From Tepidicaulis marinus (GTDB lineage Bacteria > Pseudomonadota > Alphaproteobacteria > Parvibaculales > Parvibaculaceae), in contig NZ_BBIO01000003.1 in NCBI RefSeq assembly GCF_000739695.1, positions 186,001 through 250,000 of the forward strand: 64,000 bases of DNA, written 5' to 3'. Both the position numbers and the translations under genes were made by a program. The notes under the pieces are model-generated. The model was not told the origin of the DNA, ran no database searches, and saw only the letters and a list, made by a program, of their open reading frames with translations. The number at the start of each line of letters is the position of its first letter. The first letter of the stretch is position 1. Shown piece after piece: positions 16,983-25,551 of the stretch.

Positions 16983-18080
16983 TTACGAGGTTAGCACCAG
17001 CGTGTCTTCGGCCCGCCAGCTTACCCAAAGCTTTTCTCCATTTTCAAAGCCGGGGCCCATGCTGCGCTCGGCATTGGTGATGTCGGCAAGGACGGGCTCC
17101 TTCGCGCCGATATCGACAAAGACTTTCGAGTAGCCGCCATAATAGGCGATGTCGGTGACGGGGCCTTGCGCGGCAAGCAAATTGCCGCTCGGTTTTTCCC
17201 GGCTGACGCGGACTTTTTCCGGGCGCACGCCGAGCGAGACGGGACCATTGGCATCGCCGCCGAATTCGACTTTTCCGAGCACGGGCGTCTCCACCAGCGT
17301 CTTGCCGTTGCCGTTCGCTTTTGCCTGGCCGTCGAAGAGATTGATCTTGCCGATGAAGTCGGCAACGAAACGGCAATTGGGGCTTTCGTAAAGCTCGGCG
17401 GGGCCGGCGATCTGTTTTACGACGCCCTGTTCCATCACCGCGATGCGGTTGGCCATGGAAAGCGCTTCGTCCTGGTCGTGGGTGACAATGACGAAGGTGA
17501 TGCCCACGGTCTTTTGCAGGCGCACGAGTTCGATCTGCATGGCCTCGCGCAGTTTCGCATCGAGGGCGGAAAGCGGCTCGTCGAGCAGCAGCACGCTCGG
17601 CCGCTTGATCAGCGCGCGGGCGAGCGCGACGCGCTGGCGCTGGCCGCCGGAAAGCTCGTCCGGCATGCGCCCGCCCAGATGGCCGAGCTTGACGAGGTCG
17701 AGCGCTTCTTGCACCCGCTCGGCGATTTCCTTTTTGGGGCGGCCTTCGATTTTCAGCCCGTAGCCGACATTCTGCGCGACGCTCATATGCGGGAAAACCG
17801 CATAGGACTGGAAGACCATATTGACGGGGCGCTTGTTGGGCTGCACATCCGCCATGTTCTGCCCGTCGATGAGAAGCGTGCCGCTGGTCGGAATTTCAAA
17901 GCCCGCCATCATGCGCAGCAAGGTGGTCTTGCCGCAGCCCGAAGGCCCGAGCAGCGCGAAGAACTCGCCCCGGTTCACATTGAGCGAGACATTGTTCACG
18001 GCCTGAACGCCGCCCGGATAGGTCTTGCAGATATTTTCGATGCGAATAATCGGGTCTTGCATGTCTGCCATAATCGTCAC
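16983..18080 (-). CDS. potA: ABC transporter ATPase, polyamine type (PotA/PotG)
   Basis: A 365-residue cytoplasmic ATPase powering the adjacent permeases. Motifs: Walker A GPSGCGKTTLL (about 43-53), signature LSGGQRQRVALARAL, Walker B LLLDEPLSALD and the switch histidine in IVTHDQDEAL. A C-terminal TOBE-type regulatory domain (from about residue 240) includes SLGVRPEKVRVS. The GTG start overlaps the permease stop by four bases; an ATG three codons on is an alternative. It is the last gene of a run ordered binding protein, permease, permease, ATPase. Putrescine or spermidine is the likely substrate from operon-wide similarity. Confidence 0.88.
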   Translation of the reverse strand: MTIMADMQDPIIRIENICKTYPGGVQAVNNVSLNVNRGEFFALLGPSGCGKTTLLRMMAGFEIPTSGTLLIDGQNMADVQPNKRPVNMVFQSYAVFPHMSVAQNVGYGLKIEGRPKKEIAERVQEALDLVKLGHLGGRMPDELSGGQRQRVALARALIKRPSVLLLDEPLSALDAKLREAMQIELVRLQKTVGITFVIVTHDQDEALSMANRIAVMEQGVVKQIAGPAELYESPNCRFVADFIGKINLFDGQAKANGNGKTLVETPVLGKVEFGGDANGPVSLGVRPEKVRVSREKPSGNLLAAQGPVTDIAYYGGYSKVFVDIGAKEPVLADITNAERSMGPGFENGEKLWVSWRAEDTLVLTS

Positions 18081-18934
18081 GCTTGCATGTTCATATTGTT
18101 GCGGTTCTGGAGCCGGAGCGCGATGGCGGTGAGCACCAGCGTCAGACCGATGAGGATGGTCGAGGCGGCGTTCACTTCCGGCGTCACGGAGAACCGGACC
18201 ATGGAATAGACCTTCACCGGGAAAGTGACGGTGTTGGGGCCGGCGGTGAAGAAGGTGATCACGAAATCGTCGAGAGAGAGCGTGAAGGACAAGAGCGCCC
18301 CGGCGATCAGCCCCGGCTTCATGTGGGGCACCACGATGTCCCAGAAGACGCGGGCCTCGGAGGCCCCCAGATCGCGCGCCGATTCGCCCAGTTCCCGGTT
18401 GAAACTCTCCAGCCGCGCGCGAATGACGATCGCGGCGAAGGGGAAGGAAAAGGCGATATGGGCGATGGTGATCTGCGAGAGCGAGAGCGGCCAGGGCAAG
18501 TCCGAGGGCCAGCCGATGCGCGCGAAGAACGCCATCATCGCCACGCCCATGCAGATTTCGGGGATCACGATGGGCAGCGCGACCGCGCCTTCATAGGCCG
18601 CTTTGAAGGGAAAGCGGAAGCGCCAGAGCACATAGGCGGCAAGAGCTGCCAGGATCACCGAAACGATGGTGGTGAAAAAGGCGATGGTAAGCGAATTCGT
18701 GAAAGCCTCGATCAACTCGTCGTTTTCCAGTGCCTTTTCGTAATATTTCAGCGTGAAGCCGCGCCAGACGATGTTGCGCCGGCTGTCATTGAAGGAAAAG
18801 GCGATGAGCGTCGAAATCGGCCCGTAGAGGAAGATAAGCGTGCCGATCATGATCAGCCGCAACCAGAGCTTGCGGTAATAATCGAGCGGGCCGATGGGCT
18901 CGCGCCGGGCACGCAGGCGGGAGAGCAAAGCCAT
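18077..18934 (-). CDS. potC: Polyamine-type ABC permease (PotC/PotI)
   Basis: A 285-residue inner-membrane permease with six predicted helices; the first lies near residues 28-50 after a basic N terminus. The cytoplasmic EAA loop, which contacts the ATPase, is visible as ESARDLGASEARVFWDIVVP. It overlaps the ATPase gene by four bases and the preceding permease by one, so the three are tightly coupled. Together with the 18934-19851 product it forms the membrane channel of the transporter. Confidence 0.88.
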   Translation of the reverse strand: MALLSRLRARREPIGPLDYYRKLWLRLIMIGTLIFLYGPISTLIAFSFNDSRRNIVWRGFTLKYYEKALENDELIEAFTNSLTIAFFTTIVSVILAALAAYVLWRFRFPFKAAYEGAVALPIVIPEICMGVAMMAFFARIGWPSDLPWPLSLSQITIAHIAFSFPFAAIVIRARLESFNRELGESARDLGASEARVFWDIVVPHMKPGLIAGALLSFTLSLDDFVITFFTAGPNTVTFPVKVYSMVRFSVTPEVNAASTILIGLTLVLTAIALRLQNRNNMNMQA

Positions 18935-19851
18935 TAGCGGATCCCCCTTTGTTCATTGCGCGACATCAGCGCGCGCACGGCGAGGCCGAAAAAGGTTGCA
19001 TACATCAGAAGGAAGGAAAGCGCCGAGCCGAAGGGCCAATGATTGGCCGATTTGAACTGGCGCTCGATCACATTGGCGATCATCTGGCTGTCCGGCCCGC
19101 CGAGCAGGTCCGGTGTCAGGAACGAGCCGAGTGTGGGGATGAACGTAATGACGATGCCGCTGGCAATGCCGGGCAGGGCGAGCGGCACGACCACGGACCA
19201 GAAAGTGCGGATGTGCCCGGCGCCGAGATCGAGGCTCGCCTCGATGTAAGAGCGGTCCAGCCGGTCGAGCGCGGCATAAAGCGGCAGCACCATGAAGGGC
19301 AGGCCCACATAGACGAGGCCGATGACCACGGCAGTGTTGTTATAGAGCATCTGCAGAGGCTCGAAGCGTTCGCCCAGCAGGCTGAAACTGCCAAGCCCGA
19401 TCAGCGTCAGGAAGGAGTTGGCGTGATCCCACATCCATTCCAGCGCGAAATTGACATGGCCGCGGGTGCGCAGCACCGCGATCAGCGCGTAAGTGCGGAT
19501 CAAGAGGTTCGTCCAGAAGGGAAGAATGACCAGCAGCAAGAGCCACATACGCATTTTGGGCGGCGCGAAGACGATGCCGATGGCGACAGGAAAGCCGACA
19601 AGCAGGCAGATGAAGGTCGTGATCGTCGCCATCCAGAGCGACTTGGCGAAAATGCCCAGATAAAGCGGCTCGAGCGCCCGGGCATAATTCTCGAATGTCC
19701 AGACGAGGTCGATGTCGATGATGCCGGACTTTTCGCCGAAGCTGAATGCCCAGATCAGGGACAGGGGAACGAAGAAAAAGGCCAGGAGCCAAAGAGTGGG
19801 CGGAAGAAAGCCTGCCCAGAAAGCGCCCGCGGATTTACGCCAATGTTCCAT
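18934..19851 (-). CDS. potB: Polyamine-type ABC permease (PotB/PotH)
   Basis: A 305-residue permease with six predicted membrane helices and an EAA loop (EASLDLGAGHIRTFWSVVVP). A typical PotB/PotH stretch, LVILPFWTNLLIRTYA, lies around residue 106. The start codon falls 116 bases after the binding-protein stop; that gap contains a GC-rich hairpin which may reduce downstream expression relative to the binding protein. It pairs with the 18077-18934 permease. Confidence 0.88.
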   Translation of the reverse strand: MEHWRKSAGAFWAGFLPPTLWLLAFFFVPLSLIWAFSFGEKSGIIDIDLVWTFENYARALEPLYLGIFAKSLWMATITTFICLLVGFPVAIGIVFAPPKMRMWLLLLVILPFWTNLLIRTYALIAVLRTRGHVNFALEWMWDHANSFLTLIGLGSFSLLGERFEPLQMLYNNTAVVIGLVYVGLPFMVLPLYAALDRLDRSYIEASLDLGAGHIRTFWSVVVPLALPGIASGIVITFIPTLGSFLTPDLLGGPDSQMIANVIERQFKSANHWPFGSALSFLLMYATFFGLAVRALMSRNEQRGIR

Positions 19852-19927
19852 TCTCGCCCTTTGCCCCGGCGTGCCTGATTGAAATCGGGCGCCCCCAGAG
19901 CGCCGCTAAAAAGGTTTAGAACGAAAG

Positions 19928-19954
19928 CGGGGCGGATGTTTTCCATCCGCCCCG
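19928..19954 (-). terminator. Intra-operon hairpin after the binding-protein gene
   Basis: An 11-bp perfect stem (arms at 19928-19938 and 19944-19954, five-base loop) lies 14 bases after the stop codon of the binding protein, without a strong T-run. Such hairpins can act as weak terminators or protect upstream mRNA, giving more binding protein than permease. Confidence 0.5.
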
Positions 19955-19967
19955 ATTTGCGGCCGCC

Positions 19968-21071
19968 TTAGGCTGCAAAGATACGCGTGCAGGCTTCTTC
20001 AAGCTGCCCGACGACATCCTCACCGAGATATTTCGCCGTCTGCGCTTTGGCAAGCGCTTCTTCGGGCGGGAAGATGGCGGGATTGTCCTTATAGGCCGGG
20101 TCCATGCCTTCCACCGCGGTTTTGTTCGGCGATGCATACTGGATGAAGTCGGCGATGAGCCGGTTCACTTCGGGCTCATAGATGTAGTTGATGAAGGCAT
20201 GCGCGTTTTCAGGATGCGGCGCGTCCTTCGGAATGGCCAGCGCATCTTCCCACAGGAGCCCGCCTTCGGTGGGCAGCACATAGCCGATATCGTCGTCCTC
20301 GGCCATGACCTGCGAAATATCGCCGTTCCATTCCATCACGATGTCGCATTCGCCTGAGGCAAGCAGGTCCTGGCCATTGTCTTCGGCGAAGGACTTGATA
20401 TGCGGCTTCTGCTTGATCAGCAGTTCTTCTGCGGCTTTGAAATGCGCCGGATCGGTGGTGTTGATGTCATGGCCGAGATACTGCATGGCCATCTGCATCA
20501 GCGTGCCGCATTCGCCCATCAGCGCGATCTTGCCGGCATATTTGTCCGAATCCATCAGCCATTTCCAGCTGTCCGGCACACCGTCCACGCGCGACTTGCG
20601 GTAGCCGATGCCGATCGTGCCCCACATGTAAGGGAGCGAATATTTCCGGCCCGGATCGAAGGACACGTCCTCGCCCAGGAAGCGCGGGAAAAGATGCTTG
20701 GTGTTCGGAATCTTCGAATGATCGATTTCTTCCAGCATGCCCGCTTCGGACATGCGCGCCACATAGTCGTTCGAGGGCACGATCACGTCATAGCCCGGAT
20801 TGCCTTCGCGCAGTTTGGCGAAAAGCTCCGTATTGTCGGCGAAAAGGTCCATCGTGACTTCAATGCCCGTGGCTTCCTTGAAGTCGTCGAGGGTGGTTTC
20901 CCCAATATACGTATCCCAGTTGTAGAAATTCAGTTTCTTTTCTTCTGCGGCGGCGAATTTCGGCATGGCCGTGATGGTCACCCCCACAGCCGCTGCGCCG
21001 GTCACGAACTGACGGCGCGAAAGCGCCTTCAGCAGACCCGACATGCCTCTGTTGCCATTATTGCGCGTCAT
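19968..21071 (-). CDS. potF: Polyamine-type ABC substrate-binding protein (PotD/PotF), Tat signal
   Basis: A 367-residue periplasmic binding protein that captures substrate for the permeases. The leader has a twin-arginine motif (SRRQFVTG, residues 18-25) and cleavage is likely near AAAEE, so it is probably exported folded through Tat. The mature part starts LNFYNWDTYIG, as in PotD/PotF, and contains YDVIVPSNDYVARM and an acidic ligand region MEWNGDISQV. GGAGG precedes the ATG. It heads the operon and follows a 377-base upstream region with strong secondary structure. Putrescine or spermidine is the probable ligand. Confidence 0.9.
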   Translation of the reverse strand: MTRNNGNRGMSGLLKALSRRQFVTGAAAVGVTITAMPKFAAAEEKKLNFYNWDTYIGETTLDDFKEATGIEVTMDLFADNTELFAKLREGNPGYDVIVPSNDYVARMSEAGMLEEIDHSKIPNTKHLFPRFLGEDVSFDPGRKYSLPYMWGTIGIGYRKSRVDGVPDSWKWLMDSDKYAGKIALMGECGTLMQMAMQYLGHDINTTDPAHFKAAEELLIKQKPHIKSFAEDNGQDLLASGECDIVMEWNGDISQVMAEDDDIGYVLPTEGGLLWEDALAIPKDAPHPENAHAFINYIYEPEVNRLIADFIQYASPNKTAVEGMDPAYKDNPAIFPPEEALAKAQTAKYLGEDVVGQLEEACTRIFAA

Positions 21072-21448
21072 AATCCCAATCCTCCGAATTTGCCTGGCTG
21101 ACCCCCGCCCGCCATAGAAAAAGGCGGGAATTCAACAAGTCTTTCTCTCTTTTGGATTGCGTGCAAGGGGGATGATTGAGCCTAGTTCATGAAAATGTTG
21201 ATAAAAATGAACAAGTGGCGGCCCTTTCGGGCCGGCAGGCACATCGATTGCGTGAGGGCGTGCTTCACGGCCAAGTGAGCGGGTTTCCGGTGCCTGGTAC
21301 CGGGCAAATGGTTGCGCTTTAGCCAGGCACCGCCAATATCGACGGCACTTGCATAATCGGCGGGCATGACAGACGAGCCCTCTTCTGCCCGGCTTCACAG
21401 AAAACCCGCTCAAGACAACCTGTTTTCGGGGAACTCAAGGAAAAACCC
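21072..21448. other. 377-base divergent intergenic region with structured DNA
   Basis: Between the binding-protein gene and the GST gene I see no convincing gene; a 93-codon minus-strand frame (21132-21413) has no ribosome site or recognisable domain. The region holds GTTCAT-N16-ATGAAC (21185-21212), a GGCCC-GAAA-GGGCC hairpin in minus-strand sense with a GNRA loop (21220-21233), and a 10-bp perfect stem CGGTGCCTGG / CCAGGCACCG enclosing 25 bases (21288-21332). These may form a leader RNA for the transporter operon or mark regulator sites. Confidence 0.5.
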
Positions 21449-22138
21449 ATGATCGATCTTTATACCGCCTCCACGCCCAATGGCTGGAAAGCCTCCGTGA
21501 CGCTTGAAGAACTCGGCCTGCCTTATGAGGTGAAAGCCATCGACATGCAGTCGGGCGAGCAGAAGCAGGACTGGTTCCTGAAAATCAACCCGAACGGGCG
21601 CATTCCGGCGATTGTCGACCGCGAGGAAGGCGATTTTGCCGTCTTCGAAAGCGGCGCGATCATGCTCTATCTCGCCGAAAAGACCGGCAAGCTTCTGCCT
21701 GCCGATGCCAAGGGCCGTTCGCAGGTGATCCAGTGGCTGATGTTCCAGATGGGCGGCATCGGCCCGATGATGGGTCAGGCCAATGTCTTCAACCGTTACT
21801 GGCCCGAAAAGATCCAGCCGGTGATCGATCGCTATCAAAACGAGTCGCGCCGTCTTTTCGAGGTGCTGGAGCGCCGGCTGGGTGAGAGCGAATGGCTGGC
21901 GGGCGATGCCTATACGATCGCCGATATCGCCAATTGGTGCTGGGTGCGCACCCATGCCTGGTCGGGCGCCTCCGTCGAAGGGCTGGATCACCTGCAGCGC
22001 TGGATCGACAAGATCGCCGAACGGCCCGCCGCGCAAAAAGGCATCAAAGTGCCGGTCGATATCGACGCGATCCGCCAGGGCAATGGCAAAGAGGCGGAAG
22101 AGTTTGCCAAGCGCGCCCGCACGATGGTGCAGCGCTAA
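21449..22138 (+). CDS. Glutathione S-transferase, YfcG/YghU-like
   Basis: A 229-residue GST-fold protein. The thioredoxin-like N-terminal domain begins [22 protein letters not shown]; the TPNG-K element is characteristic of the YfcG/YghU (nu class) proteins, which act as disulfide-bond oxidoreductases with glutathione. The glutathione-binding [10 protein letters not shown] and [12 protein letters not shown] motifs are present, followed by the helical C-terminal domain with [16 protein letters not shown] precedes the ATG and a terminator follows, so it is probably monocistronic. A redox or detoxification role is inferred. Confidence 0.87.
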   Translation: MIDLYTASTPNGWKASVTLEELGLPYEVKAIDMQSGEQKQDWFLKINPNGRIPAIVDREEGDFAVFESGAIMLYLAEKTGKLLPADAKGRSQVIQWLMFQMGGIGPMMGQANVFNRYWPEKIQPVIDRYQNESRRLFEVLERRLGESEWLAGDAYTIADIANWCWVRTHAWSGASVEGLDHLQRWIDKIAERPAAQKGIKVPVDIDAIRQGNGKEAEEFAKRARTMVQR

Positions 22139-22207
22139 AGGGCTGGGCAAGCGGCAGGATCCGCGCCGCATTGCCCGTTTCTCTTCCCTGCTTTAACGGG
22201 TTAAAAG

Positions 22208-22234
22208 AGGGCGCCTTTACCGGGCGCCCTTTTT
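22208..22234 (+). terminator. Rho-independent terminator after GST
   Basis: AGGGCGCC (22208-22215) pairs with GGCGCCCT (22223-22230) and is followed by five T residues, just before rlmJ. Confidence 0.85.
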
Positions 22235-22250
22235 CGTTGGGAAGCTGTTC

Positions 22251-23096
22251 TTGAACTACCGCCATATCTACCACGCCGGCAATTTTGCCGATGTCCTCAA
22301 GCACAGCGTGCTGACGCTGGCGCTTTCCTATCTCACGCAGAAGGAAAAGCCGTTTTTCGTACTCGACACCCATGCGGGCATCGGGCTTTACGATCTGTCG
22401 AGTGAGGAGGCGCAAAAGACCGGCGAGTTTCAGGGCGGCATCGCCAAGCTGCTGGCGGATCCGGCCTGCCCGGAAATTTTCCGCCCCTATCTCGATGCCG
22501 TGCGCGCGCTGCAGCCGGAAGGGACGGGCGAGGGCGTGCGGATTTATCCCGGCTCGCCATTCATCACCCGCGGCTTTTTGCGGGCAGGGGATGAGGCGAA
22601 GTTCTGCGAGCTGCATGAAAAGGACAAGGAGGTTTTGCTCTCCCGCTTTGAGGGGGACAAGCAGGCGCGGGTTTACGGGCTCGACGGCTATCTGGCGCTG
22701 AAATCCTTTTTGCCGCCCAAAGCGCGCCGGGGGCTCGTGCTGATCGATCCGCCCTTTGAAAGGCGCGATGAGTTTTTAGCGCTTACCGCGCATCTGAAAG
22801 AAGCGCTCTCCCGCTTTGCCACGGGCACTTACATGATCTGGTATCCGGTGAAGGAGCGGGGCCCTGTGGACCGCTTTGCCCGCGAGGCAGCGGGGCTTGC
22901 GGCGGGAAGCTGGCTGCGCGCCGAGCTGATGCTGTACGGGGAGGCGCGCGCGGACCGGCTCAATGGCTGCGGGCTTTTTATTCTCAACCCGCCCTACACG
23001 CTCAAAGCCCAGCTTGAAAAAGAAATTCTGCCTTACCTTGTGGCGCGGCTCGGCATTGCGCGGGCGCGCTTTCTTTTGGAGGCGGGCGGGGACTAG
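22251..23096 (+). CDS. rlmJ: 23S rRNA (adenine-N6)-methyltransferase RlmJ
   Basis: A 281-residue RlmJ (YhiR) methyltransferase, which modifies A2030 of 23S rRNA in E. coli. Family motifs are MNYRHIYHAGNFADVLKH at the N terminus, VLDTHAGIGLYDL (the SAM site) and the catalytic DPPFE with Asp166. The start codon is TTG at 22251; the family almost always begins with this MNYRH motif, which fixes the start despite a weak ribosome site. It follows the GST terminator and converges on the DUF2336 gene with only three bases between stops. Confidence 0.9.
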   Translation: MNYRHIYHAGNFADVLKHSVLTLALSYLTQKEKPFFVLDTHAGIGLYDLSSEEAQKTGEFQGGIAKLLADPACPEIFRPYLDAVRALQPEGTGEGVRIYPGSPFITRGFLRAGDEAKFCELHEKDKEVLLSRFEGDKQARVYGLDGYLALKSFLPPKARRGLVLIDPPFERRDEFLALTAHLKEALSRFATGTYMIWYPVKERGPVDRFAREAAGLAAGSWLRAELMLYGEARADRLNGCGLFILNPPYTLKAQLEKEILPYLVARLGIARARFLLEAGGD

Positions 23097-23099
23097 GCG

Positions 23100-24173
23100 T
23101 CAGCTTGCTTGCCTCAGCCGTGTGCGCACGGCGATGAAGCGCAGGCCCCGCCGGGCCGTTTCGCCGTCCAGCGCGCGGAATTCTTCCAGCCATTGTTCGG
23201 TAATGCTGTCTGGCAGTTTCAACCTTTCGCAGCGCGCCAGGCAGAGCGCGCGGTAGGTCTCTTCCTGCATGCCGAGGGCGCGGCACAAAAGCGCGGGCGC
23301 TTCGTTCGCGCTTTTTGCCAGAATGTTGATGACGACTTTTTCCTCGATCCCGGCAACGCTGGCTAGCAGGTGCGCGAGGGCCAGCATCCAGTTTTTTTCA
23401 CTATATTGGCGCACGATCGTGTCGAGAGAGCGCCGGCCCGCCTTGATTTCCTTGGCGGCAATTTTCGCATGAAGCCGGCGGCGGCGGTATTCGGGCGTGT
23501 TGCGTTTGGCGATCTGGGCGGCAATCGCCAGAAGATTTTTGGCCGCCTCCTCGCTTGCATTTGTCAGCTTTTCGAAAATCGCCCGGTGACCTTCCGGCAG
23601 GACCGAGATGATATTGGCGAAGGCCTTGCCGCCCTGTTCAGCGCGCATCCAAAGCGCATTCCGCACAAGCGCGTCGTTTTCGGCAAGTTCGGTGAGGTGC
23701 TTGCCGCCCCATTCGGAAAATTCCGCATTCGTGTTCGCAGCAAGGGTTTGCTGCACCGGCGCTTCGCCCTTTTCAAGGAGCACGTCCGTCAGCCCGCTTT
23801 CCAGATGGGCGCGCCGCGCAATGGCCTGCAAATGCGGCTGACCTTTTGCTTTGGCAAGTTCGATGAGATCGTCCGTCGTCAGCACCGGAGAATATTGCAG
23901 CATGGGCGCGGCGATATCGGCCTCGTCATGGGCAAGCTGCAGGGCGAGGCTGCGCGGAGTTTGGCAGAGCGGGGCCAGTTTTTCCGACGTTTCGCGGCGG
24001 CCTTCCCGCTCGATCTGGTTGAGCAGGTTCGCCATGATCTCGCCGAATAGCGTGAGTTCCCGGCTTGAATAGGTTTCGGCATTTTCGGTGAAGATATCCG
24101 CGACTTGCCCCATCAGTTCGCGGCGTTTGTCGCTGGAAGGTTCCTGGGCGAGGGCAATGAGACGCTGAAACAC
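23100..24173 (-). CDS. DUF2336 family protein
   Basis: A protein of about 357 residues belonging to DUF2336, a helical, HEAT-repeat-like family found mainly in alphaproteobacteria and of unknown function. Typical features are FQRLIALAQEPSSDKRRELM at the start, SSRELTLFGEIMANLLNQIE, and ARRAHLESGLTDVLLEKG. The GTG at 24173 fits the family start and has a weak AGG upstream; a TTG at 24209 would add 12 residues. No signal peptide or membrane segment is seen. It stands alone between rlmJ (convergent) and a divergent small membrane protein gene. Confidence 0.75.
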   Translation of the reverse strand: MFQRLIALAQEPSSDKRRELMGQVADIFTENAETYSSRELTLFGEIMANLLNQIEREGRRETSEKLAPLCQTPRSLALQLAHDEADIAAPMLQYSPVLTTDDLIELAKAKGQPHLQAIARRAHLESGLTDVLLEKGEAPVQQTLAANTNAEFSEWGGKHLTELAENDALVRNALWMRAEQGGKAFANIISVLPEGHRAIFEKLTNASEEAAKNLLAIAAQIAKRNTPEYRRRRLHAKIAAKEIKAGRRSLDTIVRQYSEKNWMLALAHLLASVAGIEEKVVINILAKSANEAPALLCRALGMQEETYRALCLARCERLKLPDSITEQWLEEFRALDGETARRGLRFIAVRTRLRQAS

Positions 24174-24385
24174 AGTGACACCTGCATTCTTATATAACCC
24201 CACCCTCAACGCGGATCATGTGCGTGAGCCGTTCACGGACGTTTAAAATTTTAGGTAAAGCGCGGTTAAGGTAAGCGCCGTTTTAACGGACCGGAGGGCG
24301 CCCGGCCGGTGCGGCAGGTTGAGCGGGCCTGTGCCCGTCTCCCCTCCCCTCACAAGGGTCTCCCCTTACAAGGTAAGGTTTCTTG

Positions 24386-24414
24386 TTGACAATGGTTCTC
24401 AAAAACTATATTTT
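24386..24414 (+). promoter_or_regulatory. Promoter with Fur/RirA-like iron box
   Basis: TTGACA (24386-24391) and TATTTT (24409-24414) are 17 bases apart, a near-consensus sigma-70-type promoter. Overlapping the -35 is TGACAAT-G-GTTCTCA (24387-24401), which fits both a 7-1-7 Fur box and the TGA-N9-TCA rhizobial iron motif. Iron repression of the following gene is suggested by motif only. Confidence 0.5.
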
Positions 24415-24447
24415 GAAATCATTCTAATTCGCATAATGGAGCTTGCG

Positions 24448-24720
24448 ATGAGAGACCTGATCAAAACCGCCACTTTCGCCGTCCTGCATTTCGGGGTGGG
24501 CTTCGGCGTGACCTTCGCGCTGACAGGCTCTGTTGCCATTGCTACGGGCGTCGCGATGATCGAGCCGACGGTGAACACGCTGGTCTTCTATTTCCACGAA
24601 AAGGGCTGGAACGTTTTCTGGCCGGCGAGCGCTGCGGAAAAGGCCGTGCAAGCGGCAGCGCCCGAAAGTGCCCGCGCCCATAATCACGGCTTCAGTCATA
24701 TCGCCTTCAGCCCGCGCTGA
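24448..24720 (+). CDS. Small DUF2061-like membrane protein
   Basis: A 90-residue membrane protein resembling DUF2061: it opens RDLIKTATFAVLHFGVGFGV, has TGSVAIATGVAMIEP in the second helix and the conserved FYFHEKGWN segment at the membrane edge. The tail is Ala-rich and ends with several histidines (HNHGFSH). I used the ATG at 24448, six bases after GGAG; an ATG four codons earlier lacks spacing. The promoter carries a candidate iron box, and the His-rich tail could bind metal, but both points are inference. Function of the family is unknown. Confidence 0.72.
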   Translation: MRDLIKTATFAVLHFGVGFGVTFALTGSVAIATGVAMIEPTVNTLVFYFHEKGWNVFWPASAAEKAVQAAAPESARAHNHGFSHIAFSPR

Positions 24721-24722
24721 GC

Positions 24723-25349
24723 TTATTTCCAGGCCCAGACCGGCTGTTCGTAATGGGCGACGCGGGTGACGCGCCCATGCAGCGCAAGCTCCAGAAATTG
24801 ATACAGCACGGCGGCGGTGGGCGCGTGAATGTTACTGTCTTCGAAATAAAGCCGGATCACGGGCCGCTCGCTTTCGGGGATATTGATGAACTCGGGCGAA
24901 TCCGGCCGGTCGAATGCTTCAAGGGCAATCGGATGGAGTGAGGCGACTTCTCCTGGATTGGGGCGCATCGTGCCCGTCTCCTGCGCCCAGAAGACGAAAG
25001 GCGAGATGAGATAGCCGGAGCGGGTTTCATAATCATCGAGCCGGCCAAGGCAGTGCGTATCTTCCAGATTGAGATTGACCTCCTCGCGCAGTTCCCGGCG
25101 CGCGGCCTCGAGCGGGCTTTCGCCTTTATCGATGCGCCCGCCCGGCAGCGCCCATTGCCCGGCATGGGAACTGAGACGCGGCGCGCGCCGGGTGAGCAGA
25201 AGCGAGGCCCGGTCCGTTTGCTCCGGGTGGGAGAGAAGCGTCAGACAGACCGCGGCATGTTTAAGATGTGGGGCATCTGCGAGTTGATGCTGAAAGGCGC
25301 CGAGGCCCGTTGCCAGCCTGTTTTTGAGAGTGTCGTTGAATTCCGTCAT
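24723..25349 (-). CDS. Nudix hydrolase, CoA pyrophosphatase-like
   Basis: A 208-residue Nudix hydrolase. The Nudix box runs from residue 71 (GRIDKGESPLEAARRELREE), giving the Mg-binding glutamates. The upstream RRAPRLSSHAGQWALPGG segment matches the NUDIX/UPF0035 pattern of coenzyme A diphosphatases such as NudL, which split CoA to phosphopantetheine and 3',5'-ADP. The gene converges on the DUF2061 gene with two bases between stops. Substrate class is probable rather than certain. Confidence 0.82.
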   Translation of the reverse strand: MTEFNDTLKNRLATGLGAFQHQLADAPHLKHAAVCLTLLSHPEQTDRASLLLTRRAPRLSSHAGQWALPGGRIDKGESPLEAARRELREEVNLNLEDTHCLGRLDDYETRSGYLISPFVFWAQETGTMRPNPGEVASLHPIALEAFDRPDSPEFINIPESERPVIRLYFEDSNIHAPTAAVLYQFLELALHGRVTRVAHYEQPVWAWK

Positions 25350-25551
25350 CTTCTTCGTCCGCTGCGCTTTTTCCGCGCGCCTTCATTTCGCTTATCATTT
25401 TAAACGCGGGAACAAACAGCCCGCCGGACCGCTCTTGGAGAGCGGGGTTTTTCGCGCCTAGACTTCCTCCATGTTCAGGGCGCGCGCGCCTTCCGGCTCC
25501 CGGCGCGGCCCCTCAAGCTTTCAAGAGCTCAAGCTTTAGGAGAATGAGGCC

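Noticed and set aside
21132-21413. A 93-codon minus-strand frame in the divergent region before the transporter operon.
   Set aside because: No ribosome site, no domain, biased composition, and it covers sequence with strong hairpins; better read as non-coding leader DNA.
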